From Pleurodeles waltl (Eukaryota; Chordata; Amphibia; Caudata; Salamandridae), in the NCBI RefSeq assembly GCF_031143425.1, contig NC_090443.1:1057462423-1057526422 (forward strand): a stretch of DNA of 64,000 bases. The letters are read 5' to 3'. Under the pieces are notes generated by a model. It did not search any database and had not been told where the DNA came from. It saw only the letters and a program-made list of their open reading frames with translations. Positions within the stretch are counted from its first letter, which is position 1, and every line of letters starts with the position of its first letter. The translations under genes were made by a program, and so were the position numbers. Positions 11,228 through 22,860 of this stretch are shown one piece after another.

Positions 11228-14200
11228 TGTCATACAGGTTATACACACCAGCAGCTATTTCAGCAGTCTGTCAGCCATTGTATACACACCACAGGTCTGT
11301 CTGCAGTCTGTCAGCCATTCTATGCACACAACAGGTCCGTCTGCAGTTTGTCAGCCATTCTATGCACACAACAGCTCTATCGGCAGTCTGTCAGCCATTC
11401 TATACACACAAAAGCTCTATCAGCAGTCTGTCAGCCATTCATACACACAAAAGCTCTATCCACAGTCTGTCAGCCATTCTATACACAAGACAGCTCTATC
11501 AGCAGTCTGTCAGCCATTCTATACACACGAAAGCTCTATCAGCAGTCTGTCAGCCATTCTGTACACACGAAAGCTCTATCAGCAGTCTGTCAGCCATTCT
11601 ATACACATAAAAGCTCTATCCGCAGTCTGTCAGCCATTCTATACACAAGACAACTCTATCAGCAGTCTGTCAGCCATTCTATACACACAAAAGCTCTATC
11701 CGCAGTCTGTCAGCCATTCTGTTCACACGAAAGCTCTATCAGCAGTCTGTCAGCCATTCTATACACACAAAAGCTCTATCCGCAGTCTGTCAGCCATTCT
11801 GTACACACAAAAGCTCTATCAGCAGTCTGTCAGCCATTCTATATACAGGAAAGCTCTATCCGCAGTCTGTCAGCCACTCTATACACACAAAAGCTCTATC
11901 CGCAGTCATTCAGCCATTCTATACACACAAAAACTCTATCTGCAGTCTGTCAGACATTCTATACACACACCAGGTCTGTCTGCAGTATGTCAGCCATTAC
12001 ATACTCACAACAGCTCTATCCGCAGTATGTCAGCCATTCTATACACCCAACAGTTCTATCCGCAGTCTGTCAGGCATTCTATATACATAACAGCTCTATC
12101 CACAGTCTGTCACCTATTTTATACATGCAACAGCTCTATCCTCAGTCTGTCAGCCATTGTATACACACAACAGCTCTATCTGCAGTCTGTCAGCCATTCT
12201 ATACACACAACGGCTCTATCCTCAGTCTGTCAACCATTCTATACACAATACAGCTCTATCTGCAGTCTGTCAGCCATTCTATGCACACAACAGCTCTATC
12301 AGCAGTCTTTCAGCCATTCTATGCAGACAACAGCTCTATCCGCAGTCTGTCAGCCATTCTATTCACACAACAGCTCTATCTGCAGTTTGTCAGCCATTCT
12401 ATACACACAACAGCTCGAGCTGCAGTCTGTCTGCCATTCTATGCACACAGCAGCTCTATCTGCAGTCTGTCAGCCATTCTATACACACAACAGCTCTATC
12501 CACAGTCTGTCAGCCATTCTCTACACACAAAAGCTCTATCAGCAGTCTGTCAGCCATTCTATATACACGAAAGCTCTATGCGCAGTCTGTCAGCTATTCT
12601 ATACACACAAAAGCTCTATCCGCAGTCATTCAGCCATTCTATACACATGAAAGCTCTATCTGCAGTCTGTCAGACATTCTATACACACAAAAACTCTATC
12701 TGCAGTCTGTCAGACATTCTATACACACACCAGGTCTGTCTGCAGTATGTCAGCCATTACATACTCACAACAGCTCTATCCGCAGTATGTCAGCCATTCT
12801 ATACACCCAAAAGTTCTATCCGCAGTCTGTCAGGCATTCTATATACATAACAGCTCTATCCACAGTCTGTCACCTATTCTATACATGCAACAGCTCTATC
12901 CTCAGTCTTTCCGCCATTGTATACACACAACAGCTCTATCTGCAGTCTGTCAGCCATTCTATACACACAACAGCTCTATCCTCAGTCTGTCAACCATTCT
13001 ATACACAATACAGCTCTATTCGCAGTCTGTCAGCCATTCTATGCACAAAACAACTCTATCAGCAGTCTGTCAGCCATTCTATGCAGACAACAGCTCTATC
13101 CGCAGTCTGTCAGCCATTCTATTCACACAACAGCTCTATCGGCAGTCTGTCAGCCATTCTATACTCACAACAGCTCGAGCCGCAGTCTGTCAGCCATTCT
13201 ATGCACACAGCAGCTCTATCTGCAGTCTGTCAGCCATTCTATACACACAACAGCTCTATCCACAGTCTGACATCCATTTTCTACACACAAAAGCTCTATC
13301 AGCAGTCTGTCAGACATTCTATACACACAACAGGTCTGTCTGCAGTATGTCAGCCATTCTATACACACCACAGCTCTATCTGCAGTTTGTCAGATATTCT
13401 ATACAAACATCAGGTCTGTCTGCAGTATGTCAGCCATTACATACTCACAACAGCTCTATCTGCAGTCCGTCAGCCATCACATACTCACAACAGCTCTATC
13501 TGCAGTCCGTCAGCCATTACATACTCACAACAGCTCTATCCACAGTCCGTCAGGCATTACATACTCGCAACAGCTCTTTCCACAGTCTCTCAGCCATTCT
13601 ATACACACAACAGCTCTATCAGCAGTCTGTCACCCTTTCTGTACACACAACAGCTCTATCCGCAGTCCGTCAGCCATTCTATACACACACAACAGTTCTA
13701 TCCGCAGTCTGTCAGGCATTCTATATACATAACTGCTCTATCCGCAGTCTGTCAACCATTCCATATACACAACAGCTCTATCCGCAGTCTGTCAGCTATT
13801 CTATACATACAACAGCTCTATCCTCAGTCTGTCATCCATTGTATACACACAACAGCTCTATCAGCAATCTGTCAGCCATTCTATACACACAACAGCTCTA
13901 TCCTCAGTCTATCAGGCATTCTATACACAGGACAGCTCTATCCGAAGTCTGTCAGCTATTCTATACACACAACAGCTCTAGCTGGATTCTGTCAGCCATT
14001 CTATGCACAAAACAGCTATATCCGCAGTCTGACAGTCATTCTATACACATAACAGCTCTATATGCATTCTGTCAGGCATTCTATACACACAACAGCTCTA
14101 GCTGCAGTCTGTCAGCCATTTTATACACGCCTTAGCTCTATCCGCAGTCTGTGAGACATTGTATACATACAACTGCTCTAGATGCAGTCTGTCAGCCATT

Positions 14201-15395
14201 CAATGCACACAACAGCTCTATCAGCAGTCTGTCAGCCATTCTATACACACAACAGCTCTATCCTCAGTCTGTCAGCCATTCTATACACCCAACAGTTCTA
14301 TCCGCAGTCTGTGAGGCATTCTATACACATAACAGCTCTATCCGCAGTCTGTCAGGCATTCTATGTACACAACAGCTCTATCCGTAGTCTGTCAGCTATT
14401 CTATACACACAACAGCTCTATCCTCAGTCTGTCAGCCATTCTATACACCCAACAGTTCTATCCGCAGTCTGTGAGGCATTCTATACGCACAACAGCTCTA
14501 TCCGCAGTCTATCAGGCATTCTATACATACAACAGCTCTATCCTCAACCTGTCAGCCATTGTATACACAAAACAGCTCTATCTGCAATCTGGCAGCCATT
14601 CGATACACACAACAGCTCTATCATCAGTCTTTCAGCCATTATATGCACACAACCGCTCTATCCACAGTCTGGCAGCTATTTTATACACACACAAAAGCTC
14701 TTTCAGAAGTCTGTCTGTCATTCTCTACACACAACAGCTCTATCTGAAGTGTGTCAGGTATTCTATACACACAACAGTACTATCAGCAGTCTGTCAGCCA
14801 TTCCATACACACAAAAGCTCTATCTGCAATCTATTAGGTCTTCTATACACACAGCAGCGTTATCTGCAGCTTTCTATACACACAACAGCTCTATCTGCAC
14901 TCTGTCAGCTATTGTATACACACAACAGCTCGATCAGCAGTCTGTCAGTCACTCTAGGCACACAACAGCTCTATCAGTTGTCTGTCATCCATTGTATACA
15001 CACACAGCTCTATCAGCAGTCTGTAAGCCATTCTATACACACACAGATCTATCAGTAGTCTGTCAGCCATTCTATACACACAACAGCTCTATCAGTTGTC
15101 TGTGAGCCATGTTATACACACAACATCTCTATCTGAAGTCTGTCAGCCATTGTATATACCCACACAGCTCTATCAGCAGTCTGTCAGCCATTCTATACAC
15201 AGAATAGCTCTATCCACAGTCCGTCAGCCATTCTATGCACACAACAGCACCATCCGCAGTCTGTCAGCCATTCTATACATACAACAGCTCTAACAGCAGT
15301 CTGTGAGACATTCTATACACACAACTGTGCTCTTTTCAGTCTGTCAGCCATTCTGTACACACAACAGCTCTAACACCAACCTGTCAGCCATTCTT
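11228..15395. repeat. 40-bp minisatellite, block B1, about 104 copies
   Basis: The unit runs GTCAGCCATTCTATACACAC, AACAGCTCTATCCGCAGTCT. A run of variant units recurs with a 760-bp shift (ACACCAGGTCTG at 11968 and 12728; CAGCTCGAGC at 12411 and 13171), giving a 19-unit higher-order repeat. The frames of up to 631 residues stay open because the unit lacks stops; they are not genes. It lies in intron 4. Confidence 0.97.
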
Positions 15396-16829
15396 ACTTA
15401 AAAGAAGGGTAGTGGTTGATGCTACTCGTTGCACATCTGAAAACACTTGGAAGTCTTATATCATCTGTTAATTAGTGCAAATGGTGCCATCCTGGTACGA
15501 AAACCCAACCACCACGGGTTTTAGAAGTACACAAGAACACAAGTGGAACACGCGGAACCACCTATGTTACGTGCTGTAGATACAAAATGCAAGGGAAGAA
15601 AAGCAAGACCAGGGCACTCCAAAGTCAATAACAAGTCCATGTAAGTCAAATTGCCGGAGATATTTTATTCCTTTGAAGACGGCAAAAGGAAATAGTGTTC
15701 AATAAGTATAAACGTCCATAAATGACACAACAGAAAACAGCCAACACGTGTTTCGTCCTATCGGACTTTTTCAAGGCTGAAACAAAACAGATAGGAACTA
15801 TTTACAAGTAATATCACTACCATTAGGTGGATGCAACGGGTAGTACAAGATCAAAATTACCCAAAGGATAAAGGAAGACTGCAAATAATGCAAGTCCCAT
15901 TGCGTGTGCAAACATGATTTATTACAGAGATATAACCATTAGTAAATAATTGTACAATATAATCATGCCACCTTGTGCTGGAATGGTGGGTACAGAAGAG
16001 AGGTAAGATAGAAATGAAAATGGTGAAGGAAAATATGTAAAGTCACCCCGTGAGGAATAGTTGCTAGTATTTAAGAAAGAACTAATAGAAGTGTGGTACT
16101 CATGCTGAATACAAAGAGTGGGATACAATAGTGTCCATAGAAAAAATAATTTTACCTCAGAAACTATGGTAAGGACAAATGCTGCCCGAAAAATGCTTCT
16201 GTTGAATTTCAAACCAATTCGTCCTACATCTAAGAGAGAAATCCGCAGACAAAATTGCAATGTAATAAAAGATTCCTGAGATTGCAAAGTGGAACACCAG
16301 AGAAACAACAAAGAAGCGAAAATGAGGCAGGAAAACAGGCAAATGTAGACCTACCAAAAGTAGAATATTTCAGTACGGACGTTTGTAGTGTGGTACAAAA
16401 CGGGGAGTTTCAAAAATTGAAGAAAACTAGCGGTCAGTGTATCCTCAAAATTGAGAAGGAAATATACTGTAGGTCTGAAATTGGACAAATATCTGTAGAG
16501 AATAAGAGACAGATGAGAGAAAGACACTCTGTGAAAACTCCCCACATATAGAGAAAGAAAAAGGCCAAAAAAACAAAAAACAATGCTCGATGACCGATTA
16601 ATAAGCGACATCTTTGTATTATATGTGGAAAATAAAGTACCCACTGTGAGCTGAGGTGGGGCCAGTTTCCACCAGGTTTGTACTTAAAATCAAGATAAAC
16701 CTCAGGAGGAGATAGCCTAGCTACCGTATTGCGACAGGCATGGTGAGTAAAAGATGAAGGCAGTAGCCTACACCGCAAATATCCAACAGGCCAAATCGAG
16801 AGATTTCAGAGGAAAAAAAATAATATTCT
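15396..16829. mobile_element. 1.43-kb insert splitting the 40-bp array
   Basis: Minisatellite units stop at 15395 and resume at 16830, so this segment is inserted or duplicated in. The hammerhead-like hairpin at 15741-15775 hints at a Penelope-like relic, but no reverse transcriptase motif could be found in the short frames. Borders and terminal repeats were not resolved. Confidence 0.4.
15741..15775 (-). ncRNA. Degenerate hammerhead-ribozyme-like motif
   Basis: On the minus strand: CTTGAAAA, then stem AGTCC-GATA-GGAC, then GAAACACGTG. The layout is that of hammerhead stem II with its flanking core boxes. The CUGAUGA box is altered, so it is a relic at best. Compare 9049-9090. Confidence 0.35.
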
Positions 16830-18475
16830 ATACACACACCAGCTCTATCCTCGGTCTGTCAGCCATTCTATGCACACAACAGCTCTATCTGCAGTCTGTC
16901 AGCCATTCTATATACACGACAGCTCTATCAGCAGTCTGTCAGCCATTCTATATACACAACAGCTCTATCCTCAGTCTGTCAGCCATTGTATGCACACAAC
17001 AGTTCTATCTGTAGTCTGTCAGCCATTCTATGCACACAACAGCTCTATCCTCAGTCTGTCAGCCATTGTATGCACACAACAGCTCTATCTGCAGTCTGCC
17101 TGCCATTCTATACACAGAAGTGCTCTATCCACAGTCTGTCAGCCATTCTCTGCATGCAAGAGCTCTATCCACAGTCTGTCAGCCATTCTATACACACAAC
17201 AGCTCTATCTGCAGTCTGTGAGACATTCTATACACACAACTGTGCTCTTTTCAGTCTGTCAGCCATTCTGTACACACAACAGCTATAACAGAATTCTGTC
17301 AGCCATTTTATACACACACCAGCTCTATCCTCAGTCTGTCAGCCATTCTATGCACACAACGGCTCTATCAGCAGTCTGTGAGACATCCTATACACACAAC
17401 AGTGCTCTTTGCAGCCTGTCAGCCATTCTATACACACAACAGCTCTATCACCAGTCTGTCAGCCATTCTATACACACAACAGCTCTATCTGTAGTATGTC
17501 AGCCATTCTATACACACAACAGCACTATCCGCAGTCTGTCAGCCATTCTATGCACACAACAGCTCTATCGGCAGTCTGTGAGACATTCTATACACATAAC
17601 AGTGCTCTTTGCAGTCTTTCAGCCATTCTACACACACAACAGCTCTATCAGCAGTCTGTCAGCCATTCTATACACACAACAGCTCTATCTGTAGTATGTC
17701 AGCCATTCTATACACACAACAGCTCTATCCTCAGTCTGCCGGCCATTCTATACACACAACACTTCTATCCGCAGTCTATCAGCCATTCTATACACAGAAC
17801 AGCTATATCAGCAGTGTGTCAGCCATTCTATACACACAACAGTCAGCCATGTTATACACACAACTGCCTTTCCACAGTCTGTCAGCCACTCTATACACAC
17901 AACAGCGCTATCAGTAGTCTGTCAGCCATTCTATACACACAAAAGCTCTCTCAGTTCTCTGTGAGCCATTTTATACACACAACAGCTCTATCCGAAGTCT
18001 GTCAGCCATTGTATACACCCACACAGATCTATCAGCAGTCTGTCAGCCATTCTATATACAGAATAGCTCTATCCACAGTCTGTCAGCCATTCTATACACA
18101 CCACAGCTCTATCTGTAGTCTGTCAGCCATTCTATATACACAGAATAGCTCTATCCACAGTCTGTCAGCCCTTCCCTGCACACAAAAGCTCTATCCGCAG
18201 TCTGTCAGCCATTCTATACACAGAACAGCTCTATCCGCAGTCTGTCAGCCATTCTATGCACACAACAGCTCTATCTGTAGTCTGTCAGGCATTCTATGCA
18301 CACAACAGCTCTATCTGTAGTCTGTCAGGCATTCTATGCACACAACAGCTCTATCTGTAGTCTGTCAGGCATTCTATGCACACAACAGCTCTATCTGTAG
18401 TCTGTCAGGCATTCTATGCACACAACAGTGATATCAGCAGTCTGCCAGCCTTTCTATACACACAAGAGCTCTATG
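16830..18475. repeat. 40-bp minisatellite, block B2, about 41 copies
   Basis: It has the same unit as block B1. Between 18281 and 18428 successive units are identical (TCTGTCAGGCATTCTATGCA onward), which points to very recent duplication at this end. Confidence 0.97.
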
Positions 18476-18590
18476 GACTGTATGCCACCTCTTACATACA
18501 ACCAGTAGGCCCTATCCACTGGGCACCAGGGTTTCACCTTGGGCAACCCTGGAGAAGCCCTCTTTGTCCATGGACCCCGCCGTTGCTCAC

Positions 18591-18678
18591 CGTGTTTTCT
18601 GCCCAGGTAGCGCAGGATGGCGCTGGTTTGGAAAAGCGCAAAGTCCCCATCTCGGAGCCTTGGCAGCTGCCCGAAGAG
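18591..18678 (-). CDS. gstp1: gstp1 exon 4 (cis-proline loop and end of N-terminal domain)
   Basis: The 88-bp exon has acceptor GACACATACAG and donor GTGAGCAACG. It encodes LFGQLPRLRDGDFALFQ followed by TSAILRYLGRKH and the first base of an aspartate codon. GQLP holds the conserved cis-proline after Gln-Leu, which contacts the glutathione backbone. Gln66-Thr67 occupies the position of human Gln64-Ser65, which grips the gamma-glutamyl group; threonine in place of serine is a conservative oddity. ILRYLGR is the helix that closes the thioredoxin-like domain in pi GSTs. The phase (1) matches exon 5. Confidence 0.93.
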
Positions 18679-18764
18679 CTGTATGTGTCATGGGAAGAGA
18701 CAGGTGTCAGTGCCTACCATGGGCAAAGAGGAGAATTCACAAGTTAGCGCTGACCAGCACTTAC

Positions 18765-18874
18765 CAAGGGGGTCTTGTCGTACTGTCCTTGCAGCCAGCT
18801 CCTGGCGGACACCACGTCCTCTGTCCAGGGCTGGCCCTGGTCCGACAGGAGGAGGCGGAAGGGCTCAGCCCGTC
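18765..18874 (-). CDS. gstp1: gstp1 exon 3 (glutathione-binding domain)
   Basis: The 110-bp exon has acceptor CACATCCCAG and donor GTAAGTGC. Two bases complete Gly13, then 36 codons run from RAEPFRLLLSDQGQPW to QYDKTPL. Arg14, Trp39 and Lys46 correspond to glutathione-site residues Arg13, Trp38 and Lys44 of human GSTP1. Compared with the human protein there is one extra residue just before the exon 3/4 border. The reactive cysteine of human GSTP1 (Cys47) is not present; a proline lies at that point. RGRAE resembles sigma-class GSTs, but the rest of the protein is clearly pi class. Exon 4 follows after only 86 bp. Confidence 0.92.
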
Positions 18875-18904
18875 CTGGGATGTGAGGCAGGAAGAAAGAT
18901 GTAG

Positions 18905-19080
18905 GGGAGTATTACACTTATTCATTTAGTTATCTCTTGGTTTATTTATTTATGCATTCTTACATATAGCGCTTGCATTACCAAGAGGTGTCAGAGCGCT
19001 TTACAATAGAGCGAAAGACGTTACCTAGTAGGTGGCAATTGATTGGTTATTATGTGACTGGGGCAGATGAGATCATTAGA
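18905..19080. repeat. Interspersed repeat with the TATAGCGCTT motif
   Basis: AT-rich lead-in, then ACATATAGCGCTTGCATTAC and GAGCGCTTTACAATAG. Similar TTTATA-GCGC words occur at 26465 and 41890. The short family is unnamed here. Confidence 0.35.
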
Positions 19081-19379
19081 GGGGGCAGGAGTGAGATGAG
19101 GGGAAATTAACAGCAGAGTATGAGGGTTGAAGGGAAGTATGAGCCTTTACCATGGAGGGAGGGCCAGAGAAGAGCAGAAGGCGAGTACTCTTGAAAGCAG
19201 GGGTGAGAGAAGAGTGGGTAAGACTAACGTATAGATGAAGAGAGGTGACAAGGGGGAAGTAACAGCTTAGTACCAAGGTGCAGGGGTAAGAGAATGGAGA
19301 GTAAGACAGTAGGATGAATAGGAGGGGTGAGAGAAGAGAGTGGGTGTACCTTAGAATAGAAGAGGGGTGAGCGGAGAGC

Positions 19380-22300
19380 AGAGCAGAGCGGAGAGGAGGA
19401 GACGCGAGAGAAGAGGAGAAATAAAACAGTGTGGAGAGGAGGAGATGTGAGAGCAGAGTAGAGAAAGACCAGTGAGGAGAGGAGGAGACGTGAGAGAGGA
19501 GGAGAGAAAGACCAGTAAGGAGAGGAGGAGACGTGAGAGAAGAGGAGAGAAAGACCAGTGAGGAGAGGAGGAGACGTGAGAGAAGAGGAGAGAAAGACCA
19601 GTGAGGAGAGGAGGAGACGTGAGAGCAGAGTAGAGAAAAACCAGTGTGGAGAGGAGGAGACGTGAGAGAGGAGGAGAGAAAGACCAGTGAGGAGAGGAGG
19701 AGACGTGAGAGCAGAGTAGAGAAAGACCAGTGAGGAGAGGAGGAGACGTGAGAGAGGAGGAGAGAAAGACCAGTGAGGAGAGGAGGAGACGTGAGAGAAG
19801 AGGAGAGAAAGACCAGTGAGGAGAGGAGGAGACGTGAGAGAAGACGAGTGAGAGACCAGTGAGGAGAGCAGGAGACGTGAGAGAAGACGAGAGAAAGAAA
19901 AGTGAGGAGAGGAGGAGACATGAGAGAAGAGGAGAGAAAGACCAGTGAGGAGAGGAGGAGACGTGAGAGAAGATGAGTGAGAGACCAGTGAGGAGAGGAG
20001 GAGACGTGAGAGAGGAGGAGAGAAAGACCAGTGAGGAGAGGAGGAGACGTGAGAGAAGAGGAGAGAAAGACCAGTGAGGAGAGGAGGAGACGTGAGAGAA
20101 GACGAGTGAGAGACCAGTGAGGAGAGGAGGAGACGTGAGAGAGGAGGAGAGAAAGACCAGTGAGGAGAGGAGGAGACGTGAGAGAAGAGGAGAGAAAGAC
20201 CAGTGAGGAGAGGAGGAGACGTGAGAGAAGACGAGTGAGAGACCAGTGAGGAGAGGAGGAGACGTGAGAGAAGAGGAGAGAAAGACCAGTGAGGAGAGGA
20301 GGAGACGTGAGAGAAGAGGAGAGAAAGACCAGTGAGGAGAGGAGGAGACGTGAGAGAAGACGAGTGAGAGACCAGTGAGGAGAGGAGGAGACGTGAGAGA
20401 AGACGAGTGAGAGACCAGTGAGGAGAGGAGGAGACGTGAGAGAAGAGGAGAGAAAGACCAGTGAGGAGAGGAGGAGACGTGAGAGAAGACGAGTGAGAGA
20501 CCAGTGAGGAGAGGAGGAGACGTGAGAGAGGAGGAGAGAAAGACCAGTGAGGAGAGGAGGAGACGTGAGAGAAGAGGAGAGAAAGACCAGTGAGGAGAGG
20601 AGGAGACGTGAGAGAAGACGAGTGAGAGACCAGTGAGGAGAGGAGGAGACGTGAGAGAAGAGTAGAGAAAGACCAGTAAGGAGAGGAGGAGACGTGAGAG
20701 AAGAGGAGAGAAAGACCAGTGAGGAGAGGAGGAGACGTGAGAGAGGAGGAGAGAAAGACCAGTGAGGAGAGGAGGAGACGTGAGAGAAGACGAGTGAGAG
20801 ACCAGTGAGGAGAGGAGGAGACGTGAGAGAAGAGGAGAGAAAGACCAGTGAGGAGAGGAGGAGACGTGAGAGAAGACGAGTGAGAGACCAGTGAGGAGAG
20901 GAGGAGACGTGAGAGAGGAGGAGAGAAAGACCAGTGAGGAGAGGAGGAGACGTGAGAGAAGAGGAGAGAAAGACCAGTGAGGAGAGGAGGAGACGTGAGA
21001 GAAGACGAGTGAGAGACCAGTGAGGAGAGGAGGAGACGTGAGAGAAGAGTAGAGAAAGACCAGTAAGGAGAGGAGGAGACGTGAGAGAAGAGGAGAGAAA
21101 GACCAGTGAGGAGAGGAGGAGACGTGAGAGAAGACGAGTGAGAGACCAGTGAGGAGAGGAGGAGACGTGAGAGAAGAGGAGAGAAAGACCAGTGAGGAGA
21201 GGAGGAGACGTGAGAGAAGACGAGTGAGAGACCAGTGAGGAGAGGAGGAGACGTGAGAGAGGAGGAGAGAAAGACCAGTGAAGAGAGGAGGAGACGTGAG
21301 AGAAGAGGAGAGAAAGACCAGTGAGGAGAGGAGGAGACGTGAGAGAAGACGAGTGAGAGACCAGTGAGGAGAGGAGGAGACGTGAGAGAGGAGGAGAGAA
21401 AGACCAGTGAGGAGAGGAGGAGATGTGAGAGAAGAGGAGAGAAAGACCAGTAAGGAGAGGAGGAGACGTGAGAGAAGAGGAGAGAAAGACCAGTGAGTAG
21501 AACAGGAGACGTGATAGAAGAGGAGAGAAAGACCAGTGAGGAGAGGAGAGAAAGACATGAGAGAAGACGAGTGAGAGACCAGTGAGGAGAGGAGGAGACG
21601 TGAGTGAAGAGGAGATAAAGACGAGTAAGGAGAGGAGGAGACGTGAGAGAAGAGGAGAGAAAGACCAGTGAGGAGAGGAGGAGACGTGAGAGAAGACGAG
21701 TGAGAGACCAGTGAGGAGAGGAGGAGACGTGAGAGAGGAGGAGAGAAAGACCAGTGAAGAGAGCAGGAGACGTGAGAGAGGAGGAGAGAAAGACCAGTGA
21801 GGAGAGGAGGAGACATGAGAGAAGAGGAGAGAAAGACCAGTGAGGAGAGGAGGAGACGTGAGAGAAGACGAGTGAGAGACCAGTGAGGAGAGGAGGAGAC
21901 GTGAGAGAAGAGGAGAGAAAGACCAGTGAGGAGAAGAGAGAAAGACATGAGAGAAGACGAGTGAGAGACCAGTGAGGAGAGGAGGAGACGTGAGTGAAGA
22001 GGAGATAAAGACGAGTAAGGAGAGGAGGAGACGTGAGAGAAGAGGAGAGAAAGACCAGTGAGGAGAGGAGGAGACGTGAGAGAAGGCGAGTGAGAGACCA
22101 GTGAGGAGAGGAGGAGACGTGAGAGAGGAGGAGAGAAAGACCAGTGAAGAGAGCAGGAGACGTGAGAGAGGAGGAGAGAAAGACCAGTGAGGAGAGGAGG
22201 AGACGTGAGAGAGGAGGAGAGAAAGACCAGTGAGGAGAGGAGGAGACATGAGAGAAGAGGAGAGAAAGACCAGTGAGGAGAGGAGGAGACGTGAGAGAAG

Positions 22301-22475
22301 ACGAGTGAGAGACCAGTGAGGAGAGGAGGAGACGTGAGAGAAGACGAGTGAGAGACCAGTGAGGAGAGCAGGAGACGTGAGAGAAGAGGAGAGAAAGAAA
22401 AGTGAGGAGAGGAGGAGACATGAGAGAAGAGGAGAGAAAGACCAGTGAGGAGAGGAGTAGACGTGAGAGAAGAGG
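19380..22475. repeat. 43-bp purine-rich minisatellite, about 72 copies, in intron 2
   Basis: The unit is GAGGAGACGTGAGAGAAG, AGGAGAGAAAGACCAGTGA and so on. There are three unit types: GAAGAGGAGAGAAAGA, GAAGACGAGTGAGAGA and GAGGAGGAGAGAAAGA. Variant blocks recur 390 bp apart (AAAGACATGA at 21551 and 21941). The plus strand is almost all purine, so the gstp1 transcript is polypyrimidine here. All three minus frames stay open for more than 1,000 codons because 43 is not a multiple of 3 and the unit lacks stops. Confidence 0.97.
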
Positions 22476-22760
22476 AGAATAAACACAATGTACAGAGGAA
22501 GAGAGCTGAGTAGCGGGGGGAGTGTGAGAAAAGGAGTGTGAGAAATGTGCAGGAAAGAAGAGGGGTGAGCAAACTGGAGAGTAAGAGCAGTGGGGAGAAT
22601 AGGGGAGGTGAGAGGGCAGGTAGCAAGGAGAGAGAGTGTGGAGGATAATTAGATGGAGAGAAGGGGAGGGGAGGGGAGGGAGTTATTTGCAGGAGGAGAG
22701 AAGAATGATATTTGAGAAATGAAGAGGAGATAGGAGGGGGAAAGGAATAGAAAGGCGTGA
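22476..22760. repeat. Decayed purine-rich flank of the 43-bp array
   Basis: GA-rich sequence that keeps the composition but not the period of the neighbouring array. It reaches to within 60 bp of the exon 2 donor. Confidence 0.5.
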
Positions 22761-22820
22761 TAATCCATAGCCAGGCTGACAGACAGGAGTTAGTGAGACA
22801 GAGGAAACGTCGCCACTTAC

Positions 22821-22856
22821 CGCGCAAATAGAAGTAGGTGATGGTGTACCCAGGCA
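22821..22856 (-). CDS. gstp1: gstp1 exon 2 (N-terminus, catalytic tyrosine)
   Basis: The 36-bp exon lies between the acceptor TTTCCTAG and the donor GTAAGTGG. It begins with TG, so the initiator codon is completed by an A from exon 1, and it encodes (M)PGYTITYFYLRG. This is the first beta strand of the GST thioredoxin-like fold. Tyr8 (Tyr7 in mature human numbering) is the catalytic tyrosine that stabilises the glutathione thiolate. The exon ends one base into a glycine codon (phase 1), which exon 3 completes. The pi-class signature YTxxYFxxRGR is plain. If the donor is ignored, the frame stays open deep into intron 2 (see findings). Confidence 0.92.
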
Positions 22857-22860
22857 CTAG

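Noticed and set aside
11024..14135. Plus-strand frames of 442-631 residues with CQPFYTHNSSI-type repeats
   Set aside because: Translation of the 40-bp minisatellite; all frames are open because the unit lacks stops. It lies in an intron and antisense to the gene.
15396..16829. Penelope or other reverse transcriptase gene in the insert
   Set aside because: No RT, GIY-YIG or other catalytic motif could be read in the short frames; only the hammerhead-like hairpin suggests it.
19076..22857. Three minus-strand open frames of 1,065-1,168 residues
   Set aside because: They are the same 43-bp repeat read in three phases, Ser/Leu/Pro-rich with no domain. Only the exon 2 part of one is real coding sequence.
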